This document shows positions 1-8,272 of a stretch of 64,000 nt of DNA, one piece after another. The DNA lies in contig JADKAV010000001.1 in the NCBI GenBank assembly GCA_016719135.1, positions 248,001 through 312,000 of the forward strand. Direction: 5' to 3'. Numbering within the stretch: position 1 is the first letter of the stretch; the number at the start of each line of letters is the position of its first letter. The position numbers and the translations under genes are program-made. This DNA comes from Micrococcales bacterium (GTDB taxonomy: Bacteria > Actinomycetota > Actinomycetes > S36-B12 > UBA10799). The notes beneath the pieces are model-generated. The model was not told the origin of the DNA. It did not search any database and saw only the letters and a program-made list of their open reading frames with translations.

Positions 1-993
1 GGTCATTGCGATGACCTGCTCGGCGGCTTGATCAACCGCGGCGTAGTCGGCGTTGCGCAGCATCGCAAGCCCAGCCGCGGTGGCGACCGGGTTACCGGAC
101 AGCGTGCCCGCTTGATACACCGGCCCCTGCGGAGCGAGCATCTGCATGACATCCGCACGACCGCCGAAGGCCGCCACGGGCAATCCGCCGCCGATCACTT
201 TGCCGTAGGTGTACAGGTCTGCGGGGACGCCCTCCAGCCCGAACCAACCGGCTGGGGAGACGCGGAACCCGGTCATCACCTCATCGCTGATCAGCAGAGC
301 ACCGTTCTCCGTGCACAGCCCGGCGAGTCCCTGGCTGAACCCGGGCGCCGGGGGCACGACCCCCATGTTGGCGGGCACGGCTTCGGTGATGACCGCGGCG
401 ACCTCGTGGTGCTGCAGCGCATCGGCCACAGCTGCCAGATCGTTGTAGGGCAGCACGATCGTGTCAGCGGTCTGTTCCTTGGTCACGCCGGCGCTGTCGG
501 GCAGGCCGAGCGTGGCCACTCCGCTGCCAGCGGCGGCCAGCAGTCCGTCGGAGTGCCCGTGGTAGCAGCCGGCGAACTTGATGATCACGTCACGGCCGGT
601 GAAACCACGAGCGACCCGGATCGCGCTCATCGTGGCCTCGGTGCCGGAGTTGACCAGGCGCACCTGATCCACCGGATCGACCCGTTCGACGATCAGTTCG
701 GCCAGTTCCACCTCGTTGGGATGCGGCGCGCCGAAACCGAGTCCGGCCGCGGCGGCCCGCTGCGCTGCTTCGACAACTGCGGGGTGCGCGTGGCCGAGCA
801 GCGCCGGACCCCACTGACCCACCAGATCGACGTAGGTGTTGCCGTCGACATCTGTGGCGTAGGGACCCTGACCCGAGGTGAAGAAGACCGGATGACCTCC
901 GACTGCCCGGAATGCCCGGACCGGGGAATTGACGCCGCCGGGGGTGACCTGTTGGGCGCGTTCGAGCCACCTGGCCGAGGTGCTGCGATCCAT
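1..993 (-). CDS. hemL: Glutamate-1-semialdehyde 2,1-aminomutase (3' end outside window)
   Basis: PLP enzyme of the C5 pathway that converts glutamate-1-semialdehyde to 5-aminolevulinate in the cytoplasm, the step after HemA. The minus-strand reading from ATG 993 gives at least 331 residues and runs off the window edge, so the C-terminal part is missing. It begins MDRSTSARWLERAQQ and contains VTPGGVNSPVRAF (about 17-29), NSGTEATMSAIRVARG (115-130), DEVMTGFR (237-244) and YGKVIGGG, whose lysine (about 265) is the PLP Schiff-base residue of the family. No convincing Shine-Dalgarno sequence precedes the ATG. It lies about 25 kb from the hemA-hemC-hemD-hemB block, so heme synthesis is split in this genome. 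Identification is firm; the exact start is less certain. Confidence 0.95.
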   Translation of the reverse strand, partial: MDRSTSARWLERAQQVTPGGVNSPVRAFRAVGGHPVFFTSGQGPYATDVDGNTYVDLVGQWGPALLGHAHPAVVEAAQRAAAAGLGFGAPHPNEVELAELIVERVDPVDQVRLVNSGTEATMSAIRVARGFTGRDVIIKFAGCYHGHSDGLLAAAGSGVATLGLPDSAGVTKEQTADTIVLPYNDLAAVADALQHHEVAAVITEAVPANMGVVPPAPGFSQGLAGLCTENGALLISDEVMTGFRVSPAGWFGLEGVPADLYTYGKVIGGGLPVAAFGGRADVMQMLAPQGPVYQAGTLSGNPVATAAGLAMLRNADYAAVDQAAEQVIAMT

Positions 994-1208
994 GATCCGA
1001 TCGTCGCACGGGGGTCGGACCAGTGCGCGCGGTGCCCTGAGGTGGTGGGCCGGCCGCGGCACGATGATCCCCCCGAGGACGCAGCAACCGGAACCACGCA
1101 CACGCGACGGCACCTGATTACTACAGATGGTCGACACAGTCCGTCGCGCTTGCCAAGCGTGGGCCCAGGCAGTTCTTCATGGGTGTCGTCGAGATAGCGA
1201 AGTAGCGC

Positions 1209-1637
1209 TTACTGCTGCGAGTAGAACATCGACAGCCGACGGATCGCGTCCTCCTTGGTCATAGTGCGTACCTCCGTTTCGGGAACGTGGAATTGTTCAA
1301 CGAGGGCGGAGACCACGCCAAGGGGGATCGCCGACGGCGGTGCCACCGGGGGCTTTGCTCCACGGTTTGGGAGAACCCTTTCGTTCACACATTTCCAAAA
1401 GTCCTTCTCGGACACCTCGAGCTGCTCGCGCAGTATGTGTGACCAAATGCTTGGGCCGTAGGTCTCGCGATTCACTGGGTGACTAATCCTTGTGAGCAGG
1501 ACCCGTCCATCTGGCAGGGTGAGCTCATAGTTCACGTGATGTGTTCCGGTCTTCCCGCGAGAGGTCTTTCGCTGAACCCAGCCCTCGATGACGCAGAACT
1601 TCTGGTGATCTTTACGCGTGGGCGCGGGGTATTTCAC
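1209..1637 (-). CDS. Putative toxin of a type II toxin-antitoxin pair
   Basis: A 142-residue basic soluble protein starting MKYPAPTRKDHQKFCVIEGW and containing GTHHVNYELTLPDGR and TRISHPVNRETYGPSIW. It resembles actinobacterial proteins annotated as cytotoxic translational repressor of toxin-antitoxin stability system. No known catalytic motif is evident. The GTG start overlaps the antitoxin stop by four bases (GTGA), so translation is coupled. The AGGAG just upstream is only about two bases from the GTG, an unusually short spacing. Gene order is antitoxin first. The toxin role is inferred from the partner and from recollection of the family, not from a demonstrated active site. Confidence 0.7.
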   Translation of the reverse strand: MKYPAPTRKDHQKFCVIEGWVQRKTSRGKTGTHHVNYELTLPDGRVLLTRISHPVNRETYGPSIWSHILREQLEVSEKDFWKCVNERVLPNRGAKPPVAPPSAIPLGVVSALVEQFHVPETEVRTMTKEDAIRRLSMFYSQQ

Positions 1638-2047
1638 TCTCCTCGCAGCCAGACCTTCAACTGATCGTCAGAGGAAAATTCGACGACCTGCACTAGGCCC
1701 CAGTTGTCGACATGGTTGGGTACCCGATGCAATCGTTCCGACCATGCGTCCGCATAGTCACGCAGCGCAAGTACCGTCTCATCGAGTGCTTCATCGAGAG
1801 TGGCGCCATCCGCTGCGATTGGCAGTCCAGGGATGAATACGCTCCATCCGTCGTTCTCAGCGAGAACTTCCGCCCGCGCTGGACGAACGAGTCGAAGATA
1901 GGCGGCGAGACGGTCCGCGTCGACCGTTGCGTACGTTCGCTTGTCCCGGCTCACCGAAGCGGGACGCCCTTCTGCGGCGGCATCAAGCACGTCAGTCAGG
2001 TGCTCGCGACCAGCGCGCAGGGTCGGGTAGTGAACAGTGCCGCTCAT
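1634..2047 (-). CDS. Antitoxin: Phd/YefM-like N-terminus with HicB-like C-terminal half
   Basis: A 137-residue protein. Residues 1-55 (MSGTVHYPTLRAGREHLTDV onward, with ASVSRDKRTYATVDADRL) look like the Phd/YefM DNA-binding antitoxin fold. Residues about 63-105 (DGWSVFIPGLPIAADG then TLDEALDETVLALRDY) look like the HicB partial RNase H fold (substrate-like GWSVFIPGLP strand, then an EA-rich helix). The start ATG 2047 has GAGGCGGAG immediately upstream. A double GTGTACAC palindrome lies 23 bases before the start, consistent with autorepression. It is co-transcribed with the downstream toxin through a GTGA overlap. The two-module reading is an inference from sequence patterns. The antitoxin role is well supported by context. 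Confidence 0.75.
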   Translation of the reverse strand: MSGTVHYPTLRAGREHLTDVLDAAAEGRPASVSRDKRTYATVDADRLAAYLRLVRPARAEVLAENDGWSVFIPGLPIAADGATLDEALDETVLALRDYADAWSERLHRVPNHVDNWGLVQVVEFSSDDQLKVWLRGE

Positions 2048-2069
2048 GCTCCGCCTCGATTCCTACGAT

Positions 2070-2086
2070 GTGTACACAGTGTACAC
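2070..2086. promoter_or_regulatory. Double GTGTACAC operator of the toxin-antitoxin operon
   Basis: Two perfect 8-bp palindromes, GTGTACAC at 2070-2077 and 2079-2086, are separated by one base. The TGTACA core is the recognition element described for YefM-family operators. It lies 23-39 bases upstream of the antitoxin ATG and covers a possible -10 (TACACT on the minus strand), so binding would block transcription. Confidence 0.7.
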
Positions 2087-2214
2087 GGTGAGCGGCGATC
2101 TTTGCGGCCAATGTGGATATGGACGGTGGCCCGGGACCCGACCGGCAAGCGGACGGTCAACGCCGACAGGCGTCAACAGCCATCTGAATCGACCAGTTGC
2201 CGTACTGGACACGC

Positions 2215-2252
2215 GAAAGGGGCCGGGACCGCCATCGGCCCGACCCCTTCCG
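2215..2252 (-). terminator. Hairpin terminator after fadB
   Basis: A G+C-rich inverted repeat with arms at 2215-2231 and 2236-2252 (GAAAGGGG against CCCCTTCC at the base) starts 6 bases beyond the fadB stop. One mismatch and one bulge interrupt a stem of more than 12 bp. It probably ends the fadA-fadB transcript. Confidence 0.65.
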
Positions 2253-2258
2253 TGAGCG

Positions 2259-4418
2259 TCAGATGTACTGCTCGCCGCTCTCCGCGCGCTCCACCAGCGA
2301 CGCCGGCGGCTCGAACCGGTCGCCGAACTCCGCGGCGAGTTCCCGGGCCCGTGCCACGAACTCGGTCAGGCCGTAACCGTTGATGTACTGCAGCACACCG
2401 CCGGTCCACGGCGGGAACCCGATGCCGAAGATCGAGCCGATGTTCGCATCCGGCACGTTGCGCAGAACGCCCTCGTCCAGGCAGCGCACAGAGTCCAGCG
2501 CCTCGACGAACAACATCCGCTCCTGCAGTTGCTTCATGTCGATCGTCAGCGGATCAATGTCGGCGCCCCAGGTCTGCGCCAGACCCGACCACAGGCCGGT
2601 TCGTTTGCCGTCGGCGTAGTCGTAGAACCCGGCACCGGCCGCCCGGCCACCACGTTCGAAGTCCACGACCATCTTGTCGATGACCGGGTACGACGGGTGC
2701 TCGGGGAAGTCCCAGCCTTCCGCCGCGGCAGCCTCCCGCGAAGCCTCCCGGATCCGGCGGCCCAGCGTCAGGCTGACCTCATCGAACAGTGCCAGCGGTC
2801 CAGTCGGGTATCCCGCCTGCAGCGCGGCCTGCTCGATGCTGGCCGCGGGGATCCCCTCGGCCAACATCGCCGCGGCCTCGCCCATGAACGTACCGATGAC
2901 GCGGCTGGTGAAGAACCCGCGGCTGTCGTTGACGACGATCGGGGTCTTCTTGATCTGCAAGGCGACGTCGACTGCTTGTGCGATCGCCGCATCCGAGGTC
3001 TGCTCTCCCACCACGATCTCCAGCAGCGGCATCTTGTCCACCGGGGAGAAGAAGTGCATCCCGATGAAGTCCTGCGGACGGGTCACGCCCTTCGCCAGTC
3101 CGGTGACCGGAAGGGTGGACGTGTTCGAGGCCAGAAGCGAGTCCTCAGCCATGAACGGCTCAATCTCGGCATAGACCTTGTGCTTCAGCGACGGGTCCTC
3201 GAAGACCGCTTCGATGAGCAGGTCGGCGCCCTTGGCATCGGCCGGGTTGTCGGTGGCGGTGATCCGCGCCAGCACCTCGTCGGCGGCTTCGCGGGTCATC
3301 TTGCCCCGGCCCACGGCCTTGTCCAGCAACTTCTCGCTGTAGGCCTTGCCCTTCTGCGCGGACTCCAGCGAGACGTCCTTGAGGATGACCTCCATACCGG
3401 AACGCGCGCTGACGTAGGCGATACCGGCGCCCATCATGCCCGCACCCAGGATGACGATCTTCTTCGCCGTGTACTTCTCGAAACCCTCCGGGCGACTGCT
3501 GCCCTTCATGATCCCCTGCAGGTCGAAGAAGAAAGCCTTGATCATGTTCTTGCTGACCTGGCCGGTCGCCAGGCTCACGAAGTACTGGGTTTCGATGAGC
3601 AGTGCGTTGTCCACGTCCACCTGTGAACCCTCGACCGCCGCGGCCATGATGGCCTCCGGGGCAGGCATGGGAGCACCCTTGAGCTGCTTGCGCAGGTTCG
3701 CCGGGAACGCGGGCAGCATGGCGGCGAACTTGGGGTTCGACGGCGTGCCACCAGGAATCTTGTACCCCTTGACGTCCCAGGGCTGTGCTGCGTCAGGGTT
3801 GGCCGTGATCCAGGCTTTCGCGGCCGGGATCAACTCGGCCGGGTCACTGACCAGCTCGTCAACCAGCCCCACCTCCAGCGCGGCGGCGGGCTTGCGCCGC
3901 TGCCCCTGCAGCAGGACCTCCATGAGCGCCTTCTGCAGCCCGAACATGCGCACGGTGCGGGTCACCCCGCCGCCCCCTGGCAGCAGACCCAGCGAAACCT
4001 CCGGCAGGCCGATCTCACTGCCCTTGACGTCCAGTGCGATGCGGTGATGGCAGGCCAATGCGATCTCCAGGCCACCACCCAGGGCGGCGCCGTTGATGGC
4101 TGCCACAACGGGCTTGCCCAGCGTTTCGAGCTGACGGCTCAGGCCCTTGAAGGTCTGCAGCTGCTCGGTCAGCGCTTGCGCGTCGGCGGGGGTGGCCTGG
4201 CTCAGCAACGTCAGGTCGCCACCGGCGAAGAAGGTCTTCTTCCCCGACGTGATGACAACCCCGCTGATGTCGTCCTTTTCCGCGAGCAGGCGCTGCATGG
4301 TTTCGGCGAAACTCGACTGGAACGTCGCGTTCATCGTGTTGGCGCCCTGGTCGGGGTCGTCCATCGTCAAGGTGACGATCCCGTCGGCGTCCTTGTCCCA
4401 AGCGATCATGTTCGTCAT
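2259..4418 (-). CDS. fadB: 3-hydroxyacyl-CoA dehydrogenase / enoyl-CoA hydratase (FadB/FadJ-type)
   Basis: Alpha subunit of the fatty-acid beta-oxidation complex, 719 residues: it hydrates enoyl-CoA and oxidises 3-hydroxyacyl-CoA. The N-terminal crotonase domain (about 1-190) has the oxyanion-hole segments AGGDLTLLSQ and GAALGGGLEIALA, and GLPEVSLGLLPGGGG. The Rossmann domain starts near residue 333 with KIVILGAGMMGAGIAY. The C-terminal 3HCDH domain has VNDSRGFFTSRVIG. An upstream in-frame extension exists, but ATG 4418 has GAGGAA immediately before it and lies six bases after the thiolase stop, giving MTNMIAWDKDADG. It is the second gene of a fadA-fadB operon, followed by a hairpin terminator. 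Domain content and length fit the family well. Confidence 0.94.
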   Translation of the reverse strand: MTNMIAWDKDADGIVTLTMDDPDQGANTMNATFQSSFAETMQRLLAEKDDISGVVITSGKKTFFAGGDLTLLSQATPADAQALTEQLQTFKGLSRQLETLGKPVVAAINGAALGGGLEIALACHHRIALDVKGSEIGLPEVSLGLLPGGGGVTRTVRMFGLQKALMEVLLQGQRRKPAAALEVGLVDELVSDPAELIPAAKAWITANPDAAQPWDVKGYKIPGGTPSNPKFAAMLPAFPANLRKQLKGAPMPAPEAIMAAAVEGSQVDVDNALLIETQYFVSLATGQVSKNMIKAFFFDLQGIMKGSSRPEGFEKYTAKKIVILGAGMMGAGIAYVSARSGMEVILKDVSLESAQKGKAYSEKLLDKAVGRGKMTREAADEVLARITATDNPADAKGADLLIEAVFEDPSLKHKVYAEIEPFMAEDSLLASNTSTLPVTGLAKGVTRPQDFIGMHFFSPVDKMPLLEIVVGEQTSDAAIAQAVDVALQIKKTPIVVNDSRGFFTSRVIGTFMGEAAAMLAEGIPAASIEQAALQAGYPTGPLALFDEVSLTLGRRIREASREAAAAEGWDFPEHPSYPVIDKMVVDFERGGRAAGAGFYDYADGKRTGLWSGLAQTWGADIDPLTIDMKQLQERMLFVEALDSVRCLDEGVLRNVPDANIGSIFGIGFPPWTGGVLQYINGYGLTEFVARARELAAEFGDRFEPPASLVERAESGEQYI

Positions 4419-4422
4419 TTCC

Positions 4423-5637
4423 TCAGACCCTTTCAACAATCGTGGCCAGACCCATACCGCCACCGATGCACAACGTGACCAATCCGTACCGTCCGCCGGA
4501 ACGTTCCAGCTCGTCGACGACGGTCCCGAGGATCATGGCGCCGGTCGCACCGAGCGGATGCCCCATCGCGATGGCGCCACCGTTGACGTTGACCTTGTCC
4601 ATGGGCAGGTCGAAGTCCTTGACCCACTTGAGAACGACCGCGGCGAACGCCTCGTTGAGTTCCCAGACGTCAATGTCGTCCACGGTCAGGCCGGCGGTCT
4701 TCAACACCTTTCGGGTGGCTGGCGTGGGGCCGGTGAGCATGATCGTCGGATCCGCACCGGACACCGCTGTGGCCACGATCCGGGCCCGCGGCGCCATGCC
4801 GAAGTCTTTGCCGACCTGCTCGTTGCCGACGACCAGCAGCGCGGCGCCGTCCACGATGCCCGAGGAGTTGCCGGGCGTGTGGACATGGTTGATCGACTCG
4901 ACCCAGTGGAACTTCTGCAACGCCACCGCGTCGAAACCGCCCATCTCACCGATGCCGGCGAAGGACGGCTTGAGCTTGGCCAGCGATTCCATCGTGGTGT
5001 CGGGTCGCATGTGCTCGTCGTGGTCGAGCAGGGTCACACCGTTGCGGTCCTTCACGGGAACCACGGACTTGGCGAAGTTGCCCGCACTCCAGGCCGCGGC
5101 CGAGCGCTGCTGGGACTGCACGGCGTAGGCGTCGACGTCCTCGCGGGTGAAACCCTCGGTGGTGGCGATGAGGTCGGCGCTGATGCCCTGCGGCACGAAG
5201 TAGGTGTCGTAGGCGGTCTCCGGGTCCATCGCCCAGGCGCCGCCGTCGGAGCCCATGGGCACGCGGCTCATACACTCAACGCCGCCGGCGATGATCAACT
5301 GGTCCCATCCGGAGCGGACCTTCTGCGCGGCGATGTTCACGGCTTCCAGCGCGGAGGCGCAGAACCGGTTGACCTGGGTACCCGCGACAGTATCGGGGAG
5401 ACCGGCGAAGATCGCGGCGGTCTTGGCGATGTCGGCGCCCTGGTCGCCCACCGGGGTGACGCAGCCGAGCACCAGATCGTCGATCGCGTTCGGGTCCATA
5501 TTCGGGTGCCGGGTGCGCAGTTCGTCGATAAGTCCAGTTACCAGGGTCACGGGCTTGACCCCGTGCAGCGAACCGTTGGCCTTGCCCCGGCCGCGGGGGG
5601 TTCGGATCGCCTCGTAGATGTACGCTTCGTTGGCCAT
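4423..5637 (-). CDS. fadA: Acetyl-CoA C-acyltransferase (thiolase, FadA-type)
   Basis: Beta subunit of the beta-oxidation complex: it cleaves 3-ketoacyl-CoA with CoA to release acetyl-CoA. It has 404 residues, standard for thiolases. The nucleophilic cysteine is C93 in NRFCASALEAV. The C-terminal histidine lies in GGAIAMGHPLGATGAM and the second catalytic cysteine in TLCIGGGMGLA. The ATG at 5637 has AGGAGT four bases upstream. fadB begins five bases after this stop, so the pair forms an operon, in the same order as mycobacterial fadA-fadB (Rv0859-Rv0860). No frameshift or missing catalytic residue was seen. Confidence 0.95.
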   Translation of the reverse strand: MANEAYIYEAIRTPRGRGKANGSLHGVKPVTLVTGLIDELRTRHPNMDPNAIDDLVLGCVTPVGDQGADIAKTAAIFAGLPDTVAGTQVNRFCASALEAVNIAAQKVRSGWDQLIIAGGVECMSRVPMGSDGGAWAMDPETAYDTYFVPQGISADLIATTEGFTREDVDAYAVQSQQRSAAAWSAGNFAKSVVPVKDRNGVTLLDHDEHMRPDTTMESLAKLKPSFAGIGEMGGFDAVALQKFHWVESINHVHTPGNSSGIVDGAALLVVGNEQVGKDFGMAPRARIVATAVSGADPTIMLTGPTPATRKVLKTAGLTVDDIDVWELNEAFAAVVLKWVKDFDLPMDKVNVNGGAIAMGHPLGATGAMILGTVVDELERSGGRYGLVTLCIGGGMGLATIVERV

Positions 5638-5668
5638 GCCACTCCTTCGATCAGGCTTTGGCCTCAGA

Positions 5669-6871
5669 CTAGGCGGGGGCTACGTCATCGGCGTCAGCCG
5701 GTTGTGCTTGGGCATTCGAGCGACTGCCGATGGCGGCGGCGATCTGCGGAAACAGCATCACCGACACCACTCCGGCGCCCACCAGCGTCGCGGCATCGGC
5801 GTCGGTCATGATGCCCGCCTCCTGCCCCACCTGGGACAGGGCGACGAGCAGCGGCAGGGCCGTTGCCGTGTAGAAGACCATCTGCCAGCGCTGGTTGATG
5901 GTGAGCACGTCCCGGTACATGTACAGCGCCGGCAGGCCGCGGATGACCAGCATGAGCACCGCGAAGCCAACCGGCTCCCAAGGGGCAGCCAGGATCGACG
6001 CGATGTCGAGGGTCATTCCGGAGTTGATGAAGAAGATGGGGATGAACAGACCCCAACTGACGGCCTCCAACTTGCGCTCGAGACTGTCGGTGTCGCCGGG
6101 CGCCCACCGCCGCAGCACCACGCCGGCCAGGAAGCCGCCGAGCACGATGTCGAGGCCGAAGTCCTCGGCGAGCATCAGCAGGAACACCAGCAGGATCACC
6201 GTCCACCGAAGAGTGATCTGTCCGGTGGCGTGCTCCTGCAGGCTCAGCCGGATGGCGACACCGCGCCGCCGCGCACGCATCAGCACTTGCAGCACCATGA
6301 ACACCGCGATTCCCATCGCGACCAACGCGATGATCCCGCCGATGGCTCCCGTGGCGCTGAGGAGCAGGGCCATCGCGACGATCGGCAGGAACTCGCCAAC
6401 CGCACCTGCTGCGAAAACGAACGGTCCCAGCGCGGTGTTCAGCGTTCCGTTCTCGCGCAGGATCGGCAGCAGGGTCCCCAGTGCGGTGGTGGTCAGCGCG
6501 ATCGTCACTTCGACACTGCCGTCGATCACCCGCAGTTGCTGCACGATCAGTACGAAGGCCAGTGCCAGCCCTGCGGTGACGAACCAGGAACGGATCGCGA
6601 GCTTGCCAGGCAGTTGACTGAACAGGCGCATCTCGAGTTCGTAGCCGGCCATGAGGAACAGGAACCCCAGCCCGAGTTGCGACAGCGCCTCGATCTGATC
6701 CGGACTGGCCCAGTTGAACGCTTCGGGGCCGATCAGGATTCCTCCGAGGATCAGGAAGACGACCTGCGGCATCGATGGACCTGGCAGCAACGCCGTGATC
6801 ATCGGGGCGATCCCCGCGACGACCGCGACCGCGAACAGGGATTCCAGCAGAGAGGGCATGGCGTCAAGCAT
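5669..6871 (-). CDS. Cation:proton antiporter (Kef/CPA2-type membrane protein)
   Basis: A 400-residue integral membrane protein with about a dozen hydrophobic segments and no soluble TrkA/RCK domain. Features of the Na+/H+ exchanger superfamily include GPSMPQVVFLILGGILIGP near the N-terminus, LGLGFLFLMAGYELEM (the CPA2 region with conserved acidic residues), and EDFGLDIVLGGFLAGVVLRR in the middle. It probably exchanges Na+ or K+ for protons at the inner membrane. It starts MLDAMPSLLES, and the ATG at 6859 is an alternative start; neither has a clear Shine-Dalgarno sequence. It lies 31 bases upstream of fadA on the same strand, so co-transcription is possible. Ion specificity cannot be read from the sequence. 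Confidence 0.85.
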   Translation of the reverse strand: MLDAMPSLLESLFAVAVVAGIAPMITALLPGPSMPQVVFLILGGILIGPEAFNWASPDQIEALSQLGLGFLFLMAGYELEMRLFSQLPGKLAIRSWFVTAGLALAFVLIVQQLRVIDGSVEVTIALTTTALGTLLPILRENGTLNTALGPFVFAAGAVGEFLPIVAMALLLSATGAIGGIIALVAMGIAVFMVLQVLMRARRRGVAIRLSLQEHATGQITLRWTVILLVFLLMLAEDFGLDIVLGGFLAGVVLRRWAPGDTDSLERKLEAVSWGLFIPIFFINSGMTLDIASILAAPWEPVGFAVLMLVIRGLPALYMYRDVLTINQRWQMVFYTATALPLLVALSQVGQEAGIMTDADAATLVGAGVVSVMLFPQIAAAIGSRSNAQAQPADADDVAPA

Positions 6872-6916
6872 GCACGGCCGCGATGCGATCCGCTCGCATC
6901 ACGGCCCTACCGACCC

Positions 6917-7324
6917 TCAATTGGCCAGGGCCTCCTGCAGCCTGGTCGTGCACTCCTGGACCTTCGTCGCCTGCGACGGATCGTTGATCAGTTCCTGTGT
7001 CAGTTTCGACGCCGTGTCCTGCAGTTCCTGGGCTTTGGCCTGCAAAGCGGTGGTGTCCACCGAGGTGGGATCCTCGATCAGCTTCTTGGCCTCGACGGCG
7101 TACTCATCGACCTTCTGGCAGTACTCGTCGACCGCACTGCTGGCCTCCATGGTCCCGTCCGTGGCCTCCATCGAAGCGCCGTCGGTCGGCTCCATGGCCT
7201 CGGTCTGCGCGGGGGTGGCCGCGGCCGTCGTCTCGGTCGTCGCGGTGTCGTCACCGCCACCACATGCGGCCAGGCCGCCGAACAGCAAGGGCACCACGAC
7301 AACAATTCCCATCAGTCTCTTCAT
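6917..7324 (-). CDS. Small secreted lipoprotein, function unknown
   Basis: A 135-residue protein. The start ATG 7324 is preceded by GGGAGGG at good spacing. The N-terminus MKRLMGIVVVVPLLFGGLAAC is a lipoprotein signal, with lipobox LAAC and lipidated cysteine 21. A Thr/Ala/Glu-rich linker follows to about residue 60. The rest is a helical, charged segment (VDEYCQKVDEYAVEAKKLIE... ending TRLQEALAN). The mature domain matches no family I recognise; it could be a small coiled-coil envelope lipoprotein. A longer in-frame upstream extension has no start signal and is unlikely. It is flanked by the antiporter and a DUF2510 membrane protein on the same strand. Confidence 0.75.
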   Translation of the reverse strand: MKRLMGIVVVVPLLFGGLAACGGGDDTATTETTAAATPAQTEAMEPTDGASMEATDGTMEASSAVDEYCQKVDEYAVEAKKLIEDPTSVDTTALQAKAQELQDTASKLTQELINDPSQATKVQECTTRLQEALAN

Positions 7325-7467
7325 CGGGCCCTCCCAGGCATCGGATCGGCCGACTCTACCCGAGGATTCGGCGCTGCCATAGGGACCGAACGGCCGAACC
7401 TCGAACTCCCTGCAGCCCCACACGTGTCGGGGCGCCTTGCGAACCTGCCCGGCTTCCAAAGCGCGGC

Positions 7468-8175
7468 TCAGCGCGGGCGACGGTGCTCGGTCCACTGCCG
7501 TCCGTCCCACCACCGCAGCTGGTTCGGGTCTTCGGGATCGGGGTACCAGGAACCGATCTGGTCAGGGTTCTGCATCGGGGCCGTGGACGCCGGGTGACCG
7601 GGCGCTGGCGACATCCCGTAGTAACCGGTGGCCGCGGCCGGTTCCGGCTTGCGCCGGCCCAGGACCGCCGCGACGATCAGCCAGACCACTCCGACGATTG
7701 AGATGAACCCTCCGAGCATGGCCAGCCCGACGCCGCGGAACGCGCCCACCAAGGTCTGTGACACCGACGGACCGAGCACGAGAGTGGCACCCGAATCGGT
7801 TGCCGCAACGGTGTAGGAACCCGCGGTGTCGGCAGTGAAGGAGACAACACCGACGTACGTCGCGTCGCCCAGCGTGACCGTGGTCTTGGTCGATCCGCAA
7901 GAGATGCAGGTGACCGGCACTGCTCCGGCGGGGCCAGAGACCGTGATCGAATCGGGGTCGATGGTCACCCGGGCCGAGGTGGCGTCGGTGATCCCGGCGG
8001 ACTCATAGACGACGTAGCCGCCGGGCTCCAGCTGCGAGGTGCTCTCACCAGGGGTGCGCCATTGCTCCCCCACCGTGTTCAAGGACGATGCGACGCCGCT
8101 GACCGCGTTCACCACCCCGACAGCGAAGACGCCCACTCCGAGCAGGATCAGCAGGATCGGCAGCACTTTGCGCAT
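7468..8175 (-). CDS. DUF2510 membrane protein
   Basis: A 235-residue protein. The start ATG 8175 gives MRKVLPILLILLGVGVFAVG, a signal anchor. A roughly 100-residue extracytoplasmic beta-rich region follows (residues 30-140, containing a C-x2-C pair, TCISCGST). A second membrane segment (GLAMLGGFISIVGVVWLIVA) comes next, then a Pro/Ala-rich tail. The last 30 residues form a DUF2510 motif: GSWYPDPEDPNQLRWWDG followed by RQWTEHRRP. DUF2510 is a small tryptophan-rich domain common at the ends of actinobacterial membrane proteins; its role is unknown. A longer upstream reading lacks a signal. Its start is divergent from the PLP-lyase gene with under 100 bases between. Confidence 0.8.
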   Translation of the reverse strand: MRKVLPILLILLGVGVFAVGVVNAVSGVASSLNTVGEQWRTPGESTSQLEPGGYVVYESAGITDATSARVTIDPDSITVSGPAGAVPVTCISCGSTKTTVTLGDATYVGVVSFTADTAGSYTVAATDSGATLVLGPSVSQTLVGAFRGVGLAMLGGFISIVGVVWLIVAAVLGRRKPEPAAATGYYGMSPAPGHPASTAPMQNPDQIGSWYPDPEDPNQLRWWDGRQWTEHRRPR

Positions 8176-8272
8176 ATCCCCAGCGTGCCACGTTCGCAGC
8201 CCTGCAGGCACCGCATGTCGACCATCGCGAACCGGAACAGCAATCACCTGGGCAGGCGTAGGCTTGTTCCCT

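Noticed and set aside
4419..4463. Longer N-terminus for FadB (start at 4463)
   Set aside because: The extra residues overlap the thiolase stop and are unlike the family. ATG 4418 has GAGGAA directly before it.
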